Origin: Blattamonas nauphoetae
Taxonomy: Eukaryota; Preaxostyla; Oxymonadida
DNA: 64,000 bases
Direction: 5' to 3'
Assembly (NCBI GenBank): GCA_033064195.1
Contig: JARBJD010000065.1
Location: 1 to 64,000 of the forward strand
Part shown: piece after piece, positions 11,546-22,774 of the stretch
Layout of the letters: the number at the start of each line of letters is the position of its first letter
How positions within the stretch are numbered: the first letter of the stretch is position 1
Made by a program: the position numbers and the translations under genes
The notes under the pieces: model-generated
What the model saw: only the letters and a program-made list of their open reading frames with translations
Told to the model about the DNA's origin: nothing
Database searches by the model: none

Positions 11546-11688
11546 ATCGCCAGATATTGATTTTCATGTCTTCACCGACCTTTCAACAAACCAAAGTTCC
11601 ACCAGTGAGAGAAAGCCAAAATGGGTTCGGTCCGGTTATGAACCGAAAGGAAAAAAAAACTTCTTCAATTTAGAGTAGATACAAACAC

Positions 11689-11868
11689 TTGTCACAATCG
11701 CCAGGGCATACTATTGCGACGGAGACTGTCGCAAGCGAAGGGAGGAAACCAACAATTAATTATGTGCTTGTATATCGAAAAGCCTCAACGAGGAACAAAC
11801 AACTGATACAAGTCCTGAGATACGAGTGTACCAAAAAGAAACACGGGAAAACTTGTTGGAAACAACAG
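11689..11868 (+). mobile_element. Possible FLYWCH-like zinc-finger fragment
   Basis: An open stretch ends in VLRYECTKKKHGKTCWKQQ, which resembles the W/Y-x-C-x(5-7)-C part of FLYWCH fingers. These fingers often lie at the N-terminus of MULE-type transposases in protists. A GT-AG-like interval follows (11869 to about 11918). The histidine pair of the finger is not seen. The assignment is weak. Confidence 0.25.
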
Positions 11869-12027
11869 GTACGAAATAATGTTCTGTTCTCCACGATTAC
11901 AATGTTCAATATTTTAGTTGTCAATTTGAACAAGGCCATACGGTTCCACGATGAATCACACCGATGACTCCTTCACACCTCTTAAACGACAGTTCAATCC
12001 TACTACCACATGGGTGAGAATTGGCTG

Positions 12028-12866
12028 ACTCAATTTGAAGTTGGTTTTCTCGAGTACAGTTGGTATTCAAAGATGCAGTTGGTTTTCTCCGCGAATTGAG
12101 AAGAGAGTGGGGAGCGAGTGAGGGACAGTGAGGAGGTTGGAGAGGACGGAATAAGAGCGGACGTGCTCTTCGATGATGTCTCGAGTCGGCAATCCCACCA
12201 CGGCCATCCCATTCTACAGGCAGAACACCTGCCTCACTCGCATGTTTAGCGTGGATGAGTGGGCCAGGTGGGAGTACAGATCGGCGACATTTCATGTCCT
12301 ATTTTTCAATGTCATGTTGTGACAAAGTGGACCGTTGGAGGCTGGAAGCGATAGAGAGAGTGAAATTAACGGAGTTAAGGAGAGAAGAGTGGGTAGGTAG
12401 AGGAGTGAAGTTGAATGTGAGGATGAAAGACAATCACGTGATGAAGAAGGCAATTGTTGTAGTATTCAAACATTTTTCGTGAGACTACAATGTAAGTCGT
12501 CGCTTAAAGAAAATATCATGTTGAAAGGGCGGTATACACCAGAGAGAGGAGAGTTTCAGAGAAAGTGGGATGATCCGATTCAAAAAAAGTCCAATTCGAT
12601 CCAATTGTCGAACAGTACTCATCCGATCATGAATACTGCAATAATTTCACAAAAATGTGCATGATCATGTCAGAAAACTCCTTTTAAGAAAAAAGTTGAC
12701 AATCCCGGGTTTCGAACCTGGGACCCAACGGTGGAAGTCTCTGAATCTACCCACCAATGTTATTTGCAGATTTCCAACGTTTTTTCAGAAAACCAACTGT
12801 CGTTCAGAAAACCAACTGCAGCTTAGAATACCAACTGTACTCGAGAAAACCAACTGTAAATTGAGA
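12028..12866. mobile_element. Fold-back (long-TIR) DNA element with TSD
   Basis: The ends are inverted repeats of roughly 70-90 bp, left 12028-12098 and right 12778-12866 reversed. Both are built from short direct subrepeats of CAGTTGGTTTTCT spaced about 19-20 bp and share TTTTCTCGAGTACAGTTGGT. The outer ends read ACTCAATTT and TCTCAATTT. Directly outside, TGGCTG occurs at 12022-12027 and again at 12867-12872, a candidate 6 bp target-site duplication. The interior has no convincing gene. This is a non-autonomous fold-back or MITE-like element. Confidence 0.7.
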
Positions 12867-12872
12867 TGGCTG

Positions 12873-14016
12873 TGAGAATTTATAACTTCAACAAAACGTT
12901 CGAATCCCCATCTTCGAATCTCTACGAATCACACAACCAATACATTTCTTCCCGACAAAGTACGTTGGGATTGAAAGGTCACAGTGGAAATAGAGAGAAT
13001 TGTGTCCTGAAATTGATGGTGATAGCAAAAACCCTGAACTTCGACGTATAATTATTTCAATTCGACTTTGAATGATATAATGCGATTTTAAAAGATATCA
13101 GTTCGACCTTGAACTATTCAGACTGTTGTGAGTACAAAATACCAGAGTTTCAATGAAAGCTGGAGTCGAAACTGCGAACCTACAATTTTGACCATTCGCA
13201 CTTTCTTCATTTCACAGTGACTTCTACACTCTTCATTTTTAGGATGATCCACAAAATGATATCAAAATGTTCTACTGGAATGAGGAGGGTCGTCAGCTGC
13301 TAGATTCTTCTCTCGAAGGATAGTATTCGTCGAATCAAGTGATAGGAAGAGATTGGCATTCTTTGGCAGTGATGTCGATAGCCGTTGAATGTTGTTTTGG
13401 TGAAGCAATAATTCTGTCAAAATTGTGGAGCTAAAGACCTATTATTGGGCGCTGTTGCCTCATACAGCAGAAATCACACAAAAACTCGAAACTTCACAAC
13501 GTCATATCTCCATGACCAACCATCCATTTTCAACCAAAGAAAGTGCATTTCAGTTGGAAAGACCTAGAAAAACGATTGTATGAAAAAGGACAAAAAAACA
13601 TCTGGTATGATTTGGTGTGATAATTGATCCCGAGTTTGGTGAGATATAGCCAATACGAAATGTGAAAATGCCACAATTCAAGTACTTGGCCTTTTTCTCA
13701 ATGAGTAGCGGGGATATTTTTTCAAAAACCATTTTTTCTTAGTTGGACCATCCTCTTCAGATTCGGGGAAAATCTCGATTTGTGGCGGGTTCATGAATTT
13801 CGGCGCCTTTCTGATGGCACTATGAATCATTGTGGTAGGGTCGCGACTGATTTTCATCAAGTAAAAATGGATCTTGATCGAACAACGTTGAACCTAAAAC
13901 GACGAGAAGAATGAAAATAGGAGAGTAACATCAAGAGAAAGGTTTTCTGCGATCCAATTGAATCGCAATGGACTGACTACCGATATGCGTTCTCTCTCTC
14001 AGACCTATTCTTTTAT
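12873..14016. other. No intact gene; possible coding debris
   Basis: Stops in all frames, with AT-rich stretches and two minus-strand frames of about 60 codons. One minus-strand phrase, FDQDPFLLDENQSR (13830-13885), resembles FDHDPFFLEVDRSR on the far side of the neighbouring transposon. No other feature was recognised. Confidence 0.4.
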
Positions 14017-14149
14017 CAGTCATGGACAAAAGTTCCTGGCACCCCCAGTCCAGGACCTTTCACAAGTCACTATTTTTGTTTTCAATTGACTATTCATTTC
14101 ATAGTCTAAAAAGAAAGTTGTTGAGAGAAAATGAAAGTGAACATACGTG
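14017..14149 (+). repeat. Left terminal inverted repeat
   Basis: Matches the reverse complement of 15705-15836 with about three mismatches and one indel. It contains CCAGTCCAGGACCTTTCAC and the ATG of the element's gene, so it probably also carries the promoter. Confidence 0.9.
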
Positions 14150-15375
14150 GGTGTTTATATTTTCAAAGTCACAACCTGGGTTCGATCATAATGATTTCTG
14201 AAAAGCCTGTTCCTAAGAAAACAATGGAGTGGAGAGCTCGCCAGGTCGTTGGCCGGCATACTGAGCTCGATCACAAACATCGAGAGTCACTTCTCTTGTT
14301 CGTTGTCCAGCACACGAAAGTTGGACAGATTGTGGAGGAAAGAAACCGTCAGAATCATCAAGGTCTGTCCCTCTTTCTCGTATTCTCAACAATTTTTTTT
14401 ACAGAGGTGTTTGATCTCCTACTGACTCAACTGGCGAGAGCGTACACCTCAATGAATAAACATAGTAAAGTTCTCCTCCTAGCAGCGCTGGTCCACATTT
14501 TCTCATACAATGATTTCAAAAAGTACAAATTTGGCGTTGATAGGAATACTCTTCGGCTACCTTATCGTAACAAGCAAGGAGAATCGTATCCGCTTGATCG
14601 TCCTACGACAAACTTACCCAGACTCAATGCAATCACGTTAGAGACAAAGCTGCTGGTTTGGGATTTTCTGCACAGCAATTCAACTGAGTCATGCACAAGT
14701 CAGAGCAAGAGACAAAGAGCAGATTTTGATTTAGATCAAGTGTCCCACCATCAAACCTCGGTTGCTCAGCTCCCCAAAACGCAATCACCGAAGAACCCAT
14801 TCCAATGGATATGGACAACGAGATTACTTAATGACTCAAAAACCAATTCGTTCAGACGCTTCCACGAAGATCATCCTGCAACCAATCTGTCAAAATCCTC
14901 ATTTGAGAAGTTTTGCAAGCATTTGAGCCGTCCCAAGCGAAGGACCAATTGCTGTAACAGATGCACTCGATTAGACGAGGGTATGAAGAAAATACAAGCA
15001 CTACGAGGACAAGGAAAACAACCCGATCAATCACTCATCGAAGAGATGCTCATTCTGAAGAAGGGATACTTGTGTTCGACTTCAAGGAAAACTGGCGATT
15101 GTGCATCACACCTCAACAGAATTCGAAAGATTTCTATCGTAAACGGTAAAGTACCCATCTCGGATTCACGCTCATTACAAAACAACTCAATTCCACACCA
15201 ACTTCTCGATATTTCCATTTTCTCTCAAAATACCTAAATCATGATGGTCCTTTCACTATTCACTGTTTCCGTACTCTTCTTCTCTTTTCTGAATGTAGGC
15301 AACTCACGAAACTCTGCCTGTGGTCAGACACAGGCCCACATTTTCGATGTGGAACGTTCATCAGTTTTGTGCTGA
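14131..15375 (+). CDS. Element-encoded 349-residue protein of unknown function
   Basis: Predicted exons 14131-14362, 14405-15145 and 15299-15375 sum to 1050 bases. Intron 1 (42 nt) starts GTCTGT and ends TTTTTTTTACAG. Intron 2 starts GTAAAG and ends GAATGTAG. Splicing both keeps one frame to a TGA. The protein has a helical N-terminal third (residues 1-110), a basic middle, and a Cys-containing patch NCCNRCTRLDEGMKK. Further Cys/His residues follow (GYLCSTSRK, GDCASHL, NSACGQTQAH), so a zinc-ribbon-like fold is possible. I see no DDE signature of a known family. As the only gene between intact TIRs it is the candidate transposase, but a captured or accessory gene is also possible. Confidence 0.55.
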
Positions 15376-15704
15376 GAGGAATCAGGGCCTACCTTCCTTC
15401 ATGTGTTGTCACAATTTCATTTTCATCACTTTCTGGCAACTGTGACTTGTACAAGATAATCTGCCACATGTTAGGAATGAGAGAGAAAATAAGAAGTGGT
15501 CGAAAATCAGTGAAAAAAATGACTACCTCTCCAAAAACGCTGGTATTTTACAAACTTAGAGATTGTGACGTGTTAAGTGGATATTCGCTGGTAAGAGAGT
15601 AACATTCGGACTCCTTCCGTACGTACAGTCAATCTTCGCAGACATAAATGGGAGAGGAGGAAAGGTGATGCTATTTTGCATGGAGTGATGTGATCCTATC
15701 GCAA

Positions 15705-15836
15705 CACGTATGTTCACTTTCATTTTCTCTCAGCAACTTTCTTTTTAGACTATGAAATGAATAGTAAATTGAAAACAAAAATAGTGACTGGTGAAAGGTC
15801 CTGGACTGGGGGTGCCAGGAACTTTTGTCCATGACT
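15705..15836 (-). repeat. Right terminal inverted repeat
   Basis: Inverted partner of 14017-14149. It reads outward as GGGGGTGCCAGGAACTTTTG toward the right end at 15836. Confidence 0.9.
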
Positions 15837-16330
15837 GTTTGAATATCACATCTGGTAGATTATCTCTGGAACGGTCCACTTCCAGAAAAAATGGGTCATG
15901 ATCAAAGACCATCAAAAGTGAAAAATGTCTTCCCGATTCTATTCTCCTCGCTTTGTTGATGGATTTGATCGATGCCCTGGAGGAAATCATCTCTCACTTA
16001 TGTTCGAACCGTCCTGTTTTACTCTTCTAATCAGGATAATCTTCCCGATTTTTACAAAGTTCCGAAGGAAGATAAGTTCGAGAATCCCCATAATTACTGT
16101 GATCTTTCCACAAAATCAATCTAACGGCGGTATCAATCGCTGAAACGAGGAAAGAAGAACGAAAAAGCTTTGGTGCTTCAAGACAAAGACAGTTCGGAAT
16201 GATTCTGTCCAAAAAAGGAAAGTGTAACATATCACCTGAAAAACGGTGGAAATACGGAAAACCCGAGAGGAAGACGAAAAACATGATCAAAACTAAAAAC
16301 CTCGAACATAATAAATTTATGGGAGCTTCC
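15837..16330. other. Spacer with possible coding debris
   Basis: On the minus strand two short frames read like protein (ILWKDHSNYGDSRTYLPSEL and FSLLMVFDHDPFFLEVDRSR), separated by stops. The second runs straight into the transposon end, as if an older coding sequence had been interrupted. No complete gene was found. Confidence 0.35.
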
Positions 16331-19300
16331 TCATTCGCTACCCTCTTTCTCAATTCGTCCGACTGTGTTCAACTCGGCCAGGAAGTCAGGCGTGTGAAGA
16401 GAGCGAGAAAACATCTGTGATCCTCGCTTTGATGCAAGAGAAGGCGTTCGAAATGGAAAAGAAGAAGACGGGTCGTCCAGGCCACGCAGGAGACCGAGCG
16501 AGTAAGACGGTGGTGAGAGGGAGCGGGTGGACGAGAACGAGGAGAAGAGGAGAGGATGAGTCGGTGAGAGGGCGCCGAACGAGGATGACAAGAAGGAGGA
16601 GTTTGGGAAAGAGATGGAGCTGGACTGCGGAGTGGAGAACGAGGACGATGATAACGATGTTTGTGAAGAGTCGCCTGTGCTTTGCGACCTGAACACGCGA
16701 TCTCTCGCCTCATCCAGCATCGGTGACACGAGAAATCCCTGCCGTGGAGTGAAGCGTGACACGTCGGGTTCAGTGTCGACTGGAGGGATGCGAAAGGCGG
16801 CGCTGGGGAACAGTTCGGACATAGATAATTCTGTGGAGTGGTTTGGATCGGAATGCTGAGAGGGAGAGGAGAGGAGATGTGGGAGGGAGGAGAGGGATGC
16901 TTTCGGTTGGAGGATGCTGGGTGGCGTGGTGAATGGATAACCTGATGAGGAATAGTCAGTCGAGAGGTGTGATGAGTGTTGATCATTTTGCCCATCTTTT
17001 GCGACAGAGATGATATGTGTGGTTGTTGTCTTGTGTGTTTCCTGCTTTTTCGTGTGGTTCTTCCTCCCCTTCTTCCTTCTGCTCATGTTCGGTCTTTGTT
17101 CCCAGTCGTCCTCACTCTCCACATCAGATTGCGATAAAGGTGATTGCTTCATTTTCCGTTTTCGCTTTGTCGCTTTCTGTCTCTTCCGCTTTTCGATACC
17201 CGAACCAATCACAACCTCCTCCTTCGAATTCTCCGCCTTCTTCTCTGTTCTCTGTTCCTTCTTTCGCCTTTTTCTCTGCTTCCGACTAAACACAAAATAT
17301 TGCGGATAGTCGGTAAACGAGAACTGGAACATCTGCAAATCCAGCACGGGCATTTCCACTTCCATCAGATCCTCCGTTCGTAGCTCCTTTTCGTCGGGGA
17401 TGATGTTTCCTGCTCGCTTCTGCAGCCATCTGCGCTTCTTCTCGGTCGAAGCATTCGCAGAGTATGTGACTGAGGAAAGTGTTTTATAGAAGCGATCGTA
17501 AAGTGTGGGACGGGTCAGGAGATGAGAGGAGAGGAACGCGTAGACGAGCGAGACAGGGATAGAACACCCGTTCTTCCCAGCTGCTTCCATCTTCTCTTTT
17601 ATTCTGTCCCTTTTCTGCTGGGCCTCTTCTGGTGACATGTTTTCCTCTTCCTTTTTCACAATATCCAACGTCTGCGCGAACAGTTTCATCTGTTCGAGGA
17701 GAAGGTGAATGATTGGGTTCTTCGTCGGTTGCACAAAGGCGAGTTGAGCAAGCAATTCCCCAAGATACAAAACACATTCCATTGACTCAAACAACAGCGT
17801 CATGGGAATTTTCGTGAGGAGGTGAGCATTGAGCCTGCGCTGATGTGGACTTGTGGCACTGTCAGTGTGGAGATATGGAGGCATGATTGAGATCGAGCCA
17901 GTCTGGACCTGTCCCTGGTCGAAATTTGGGATGTCAGACTCGTCGAATGGATGAGGGAGGAGGACTTGGGCGAAGAAGAAGAGGAGGATCTTCACGATGA
18001 TCACACCGAGCGGTGCTGTGGGGAGACCGACCACGCCGATTTCTTGGACGAAACTGGACATGTTGCGAGTTGCGAGAACACACAACATCAGAGTCTCCTC
18101 GGCCAGTCCGTCGATGAGAAGGAAATACGCCAGGAGCAGATGGAAGAGGGAGAGAAGAAAGCTGAGGTAGGCTGTGGGGGCGTCAAGGAGGAGGGTGTTG
18201 GGAGAGAGTGGGAGTGGTGTGACAACAGGAGCGGGTTCTGCTTCAGACAGCGCAGTCAGCTGAGATGACACTTCGTCCACAAATTCGCGAAGTGATCGAG
18301 AGTTTAAGAGGGCTTGTGTGGTGACAGAGCGGTTTGTGAGTTTGTCGAGGATGAGAGTCTCTGGAGATGGGACGAGAGAACCGATGAGGTCATTGAGAGA
18401 CGATGGGTTGGCGACGGGTGATGGCGGATTGGACGCCGAGTCAAACAGCGATGCGTCACTGCTCACCTCATCTCCACCGCTTTTCTTCGTCTCCTTTCTC
18501 TCCTTCCCCACATTCAGTTCGGACATCGCCGGCGACAAGAGAGGCATATTGAACGAACACTTTTCTGTCTCTGGGAGTGACCATGGGAGGTCGTACGAGC
18601 AAAGGTAGACGTAGTCATGCTCCTCGCTCTCCGACGAGTGATCCTCTTTCGAATTGGCCTGGATTTCCTCTTCGTTCTCTTCGTCGGAATCGGCTCTGAT
18701 TTCCGTGACAAGCAGAGGGTTGGCGGAGCTCGGGCGAGACCAGGGGGGATCGATAGTGTGAGAGGACATCTTTCCCTTGCCTTTTCCTTTCCCCTTTCCA
18801 CCCTCACCTTTCCCCTTCCCCTTTCCACCACCCGCTGTCGACGATCTCTTCCCTCCCTCCTGCCGGATAGACTCCACAATTTCCATATCTGGGTCCTCCT
18901 GTGCAAGTATGGGATGGATCGGTTCGCCTGTCTCTTGAACAAGCCCAATCTTCCCAACCTTCCCCAGATGAGGTGTAGAGGAGGTCGTTCGAGGTTCGAT
19001 CCTGACACGAGCCACTCTTTTCCTCTCCTTCCCTCCAACCTCTCGGAAGAGTGATCCGAGTGAGATGAAACTGAGAACTATCGCAGACCGCTGCTCTTTG
19101 GTCAGCTGGAGTTGTTCCGACGCTTGTAAGAACGTTGCCAGACTGACAAAGACGCCGTGGTTCTCGAAGAGCGAGAGAAGATGAGAGACAACCGAAAAGA
19201 TTTCCGAAATGACGCGAGTTGAGAAGATTGAATCACCTTCTGATGCCACAAAGTGGAAGAAGCGACCGCCGAGTGCGAAGAGAGAGTTGGTTGACGGAAT

Positions 19301-21031
19301 CATCCAGCTCTTCGGAGTATGGACGGCCATATGGGCGATTTTGAGGAGAAACATAAATATGTCTTGGATGGTGATGAGGGATACAGAATATGCGAGTGTT
19401 GTGGTTGGTGCACGAATTTCGTGAGAGTCTCCTTCGTCCGGAAGAACATCTCGGACGTCTAGAAATGGTGATGGGGCGACAGGGGGAGGGTCAGAAGGAT
19501 GGGTGGAGGTGTACTGGGTAAGGATTTCCAGACACTGAGGAAGAGTCCCTGATGGATCAGAATTATCGTGATTCGTCATTGAATAAATCAATTCTGCTAC
19601 AAGGTGGATATGTTTGTTGATTTCGATGAATTCTTCACGATTGGTGATGGTATGGGGTTTTGGGGGCTCTCCACTGAAGAGAAAATGAAGTGGGTGGCAC
19701 GGGTGGGGAATAGATGTTGGTGAAAAGGTTCCTGAAACGAGAGGGTTGAGATGGACCGATATTGGGTCCATGCTGTGAGTAAATTTGCTGGATCCATTGA
19801 TCGTGGCTAGTGCGAGAATAAGTTGCATTTCGAGACCACGAATCCATTCTATCACACAATATAATTCTAGACAATCTTCACTTGAGAGATATTCAACTTG
19901 AGCAACCAGAAACTGCTGTTTCAACTGATAAACAATCTGGTGGAGAGTTCTCCTCCCAATCGTCGTTTCTGCTGATGCCATATCAATGTTTTCATTTACA
20001 AGCAAATTCTGTAAGTGCTCGAGTGTGTTCATTGCTGCCGCACTCAATTCTCTGTCGCTTCTGTACATTCTGTGTGGTTGGAGAAACCTTTGTGCGTTGA
20101 TATGCTTCATCTGTGTGGCAAGAAAATCGAAAAAATCTTGCGCAACATGCTGACAGAATTCTGAGACATGCGCATGTCGGATATGTAACGATCCCATGGC
20201 GACGAGAAGATAGAACTGGTGGTGAAGATGGATAAGGTATAGCATCATCAACTGTCGGTACCTTGGAGTCACATTGATAGAATTACCCAAAAATTTGTCG
20301 ACTTCATTCTTCACATCGAACGGAAAAGTCTCAAAAAAGAGGGGGTAGCTTCCGAAGAACTGGTTGAACACGTTCCCAGTAGAATGAAAGATCTTCAGAT
20401 AGAAAGGAGCATTAGCGATGCGAGGTTGAGACATAGCCCATCTGATGGGTGGGATAGAGATTGGGAAAGGATATTCTGATGAAGACGAGTCTGTGGAAGA
20501 TAAAAACTGTGAATCGCTGTCAATTTTTGATTGTTGGTGAGAGAGTGGTACATTTAGATGAGATTGTGTAGATTGAGATATATTTGAGATAGTGTTAATT
20601 GTTGGATGTGAAGATTCTGTGTTGGTGAGGGGTTGTGGTTCTGGAACTAAAGAGGTGATATCTGGATCACGAAATGATGAAAGGGATTCAAGATGCTCGT
20701 TTTCGAGCTGACTAGGCGCTAGAATGAGAACGAAGTTTAATTCATGAAGATAAAATGTCTAACGAACATTGTCTCCGTTTTGGACCTCTCTTCTTTGAGA
20801 TTGGATCGAACACACAAACAAGTCCACGAGAGGAGCATTCCTTGCATGGATTTTCTCTTTTATTGTCCATGAATTATTGTATATGAGTAAAAAATGTCAG
20901 ATATTGTTTGGAGCATACCCATTGCATCTTACTTTTCTGATGCAATGTAAAAATAAAAGTGAACACAATAGACGAACAAACCGTGTTCTACAGTTCTGGC
21001 ATGCTTTCAGAACAATTTTCCGTGAATTCAT
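16331..21031 (-). CDS. Zn(II)2Cys6 (GAL4-type) zinc-cluster protein, 1513 aa
   Basis: Predicted exons on the minus strand: 21031-20982, 20936-20919 (18 nt), 20856-20764 and 20711-16331. Introns are 45, 62 and 52 nt, all GT-AG, and the total of 4542 bases is in frame. An in-frame TAA sits directly before the ATG. Splicing yields residues 10-37 with Cys at 11, 14, 21, 27, 30 and 37, exactly C-x2-C-x6-C-x5-C-x2-C-x6-C. A basic linker KKRGPKRRQ follows. This is the binuclear zinc-cluster DNA-binding domain of fungal regulators such as Gal4. The remaining roughly 1470 residues include Ser/Gln-rich, Gly-Lys repeat, acidic and hydrophobic helical stretches and end HTPDFLAELNTVGRI. I do not recognise a fungal-type middle homology domain with confidence. 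It is probably a nuclear transcription factor; its targets are unknown. Confidence 0.8.
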
Positions 21032-21158
21032 TTAGAATATTATGGGCAAGATCACATCATTTTCAAGCAGAAAACACGTGAAAACTCGAAAATAATCACT
21101 TGTTCCACGTTGTGGGAATAATAAATTGGACTTTGGGTGAAAATTTGCTGAAATGAGA

Positions 21159-22518
21159 CTAGGGAAAGGATGAAAATTTATCATTGAGAAGCGGCCCGAA
21201 CGGTTTGTTGCCAAATGGAGGTAGGATCATGTTTGTTGGAGGAAATGATTGATGGAAAGGCGGGGGAGATGGAAGGATTCCCTCTCCACTATTTGTTGTG
21301 CGATACACAAATTGGGTCGTCGACACGGTTTGTTGTGGTATGTGCGTGATTGCTGGATGAGGGCTCACCGTTCCTCTGAACTTTTTGTTGTCTTTTTTGC
21401 CGTCTTTTTTGGGGTGGCCATTTGCCTTCAGAGTGATTGCAACAGGATGCGAGTTTGGACCGATGGTGATTGTCAGAAGATGTTGATTCTTCGCAAAGTA
21501 ATCTAAACAGTCTTTAGCTTCCTGTAGATATGAGAGTGATGTAATGAACAAATATGAGGGAATAACGAAAATAACAAACTTGTTCTCCTGTGAGGGTCTC
21601 GCTGAAGAAGACATGCGCCTTTCCGTTCAGCCAATTTCCGTTTGCGAGATGAAGCTCAAGACGGGGTCGATTCCGCTCCTTCTGTTGTTGGAATTTCTTT
21701 CTGGAAAACTGTTCGTACCATGTCAGGAACGGTTCGTAGAAAGCGTCGAAGATCAGTTCCATATCTTCGACCGTAGGCTCTGGTGTGTCGAAGGTAATCA
21801 CATCGCGAGGACAGTTGAAGCTGAGGTATAAGTCATGGTGAAAGTCGTCTGTGCTGTCCAACCAGCGGGTTCTGTTTGGCTTGTCGAAGAACATTGAGCT
21901 GCGGATCAGTTCGTGGGCTCTGACGGCATCTTCTCGGCTGGTAAACTCGAGATACGTGATATGCCTCTGGTCGTCATGGTTGTAATGGTAGTCTGCTTTC
22001 AGGTCTCTGGGAGGGGATGAATGAAGCGGAGAAAGGGAGAAATACCTCAATCTATATGCCAAAACTTGACGGTTTTCGTCATCATGATATTGTGTCAATG
22101 GATCTTCATGAATAGCGATTGATTTGTTTTTGGAGGCAGGAAAAACAAGAATGTAAGTATTTTTGATTTTCTGTTGAGAAAAAGGGACAAACAAAGGATA
22201 AGATCTCCTCGAAATAAAAGTAATGATACCAGGTAATGATGATGGTCAACAATTGATTTGACCGTTTGCTCATCAACGAAATATACATGTCCATATTGGG
22301 GAAGAGATGGCTGTGGTTCTTTTTGCCAAAATCCCCATTTTATCTTACCAGGAAACGATGTGAGAAAGAAATCTCGAATGTCTGAAAGGGTTAGGGGTGG
22401 TCTGATGTCCTTTAGACAAATACCTGAGAATCGATGTTGAAGCAAAAAAACGGTCAAGGGAGATTGAAGTCTTCAAACAATTATCATCCGTAGGTTCTGA
22501 GGGCTGACCGAGAATCAT
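21159..22518 (-). CDS. RRM-type RNA-binding protein, 382 aa
   Basis: Predicted exons 22518-22479, 22423-22230, 22170-22046, 22006-21580 and 21521-21159 (1149 bases, in frame). Introns are 55, 59, 39 and 58 nt, GT-AG with pyrimidine-rich 3' ends. After splicing, residues 14-80 read ICLKDIRPPLTLSDIRDFF with a later GHVYFVDEQTVKSIV, as in an RRM with RNP2-like and RNP1-like strands. Residues about 79-155 (NTYILVFPA, then ITYLEFTSREDAVRAHEL) form a second, diverged RRM. Residues about 175-295 (DLYLSFNCP, then GKAHVFFS) form a third with a long insertion. The C-terminus is Pro-rich. The start ATG is the only one that keeps RRM1 whole. A role in mRNA binding is inferred from the fold; no specific orthologue was recognised. 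Confidence 0.7.
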
Positions 22519-22774
22519 TATAAATGAAGAGAGAAAGTTTGGTTACTTCGTTCGGCGAAACAAAAGAGAAAGGGCGGATCGAATCATTTTTGTTCTGGCG
22601 GTTGTGTTTGGTTCGATCAACTCCCCAATGGTGTCATTTCATCACCTAAATATCGTTGTCTTGATTTCGCAGCGAAAGACAATCCCATTATCAAACAACT
22701 TCGATGAACAGCTGATAAAATCATGAAAAGTAGAAATTAATGAATGAATGACCAATCTGGTGAAGTGATAGCCA

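Larger units (their letters stand above)
14017..15836 (+). mobile_element. 1.82 kb TIR DNA transposon, apparently intact
   Basis: An element bounded by nearly perfect 132-133 bp terminal inverted repeats (14017-14149 and 15705-15836) that differ at only a few positions. Each begins CAGTCATGGACAAAAGTTCC. Inside is a single spliced gene on the plus strand (14131-15375). High TIR identity implies recent activity. No clear target-site duplication was seen: TTTTAT precedes the left end and TTGAAT follows the right. I cannot place it in a known superfamily by eye. The start codon lies inside the left TIR. Confidence 0.8.

Noticed and set aside
12690-12780. tRNA gene in the fold-back element (CCCGGGTTTCGAACCTGGG)
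   Set aside because: Only the T-arm-like hairpin pairs. No D-arm, anticodon arm or acceptor stem can be drawn on either strand.
3200-16330. A large capsid-bearing or retroviral element in the repeat-rich arm
   Set aside because: No capsid, protein-primed polymerase, retroviral integrase, reverse transcriptase or long terminal repeat was recognised. The identifiable pieces are MULE, Tc1/IS630, hAT and TIR-type DNA transposons.
22402-22423. 22-nt intron in the RRM gene (GTATTTGTC to CATCAG)
   Set aside because: A 55-nt intron (22478-22424) with a pyrimidine-rich acceptor gives a better RRM start, with ICLKDIRPPLTL as the first strand.
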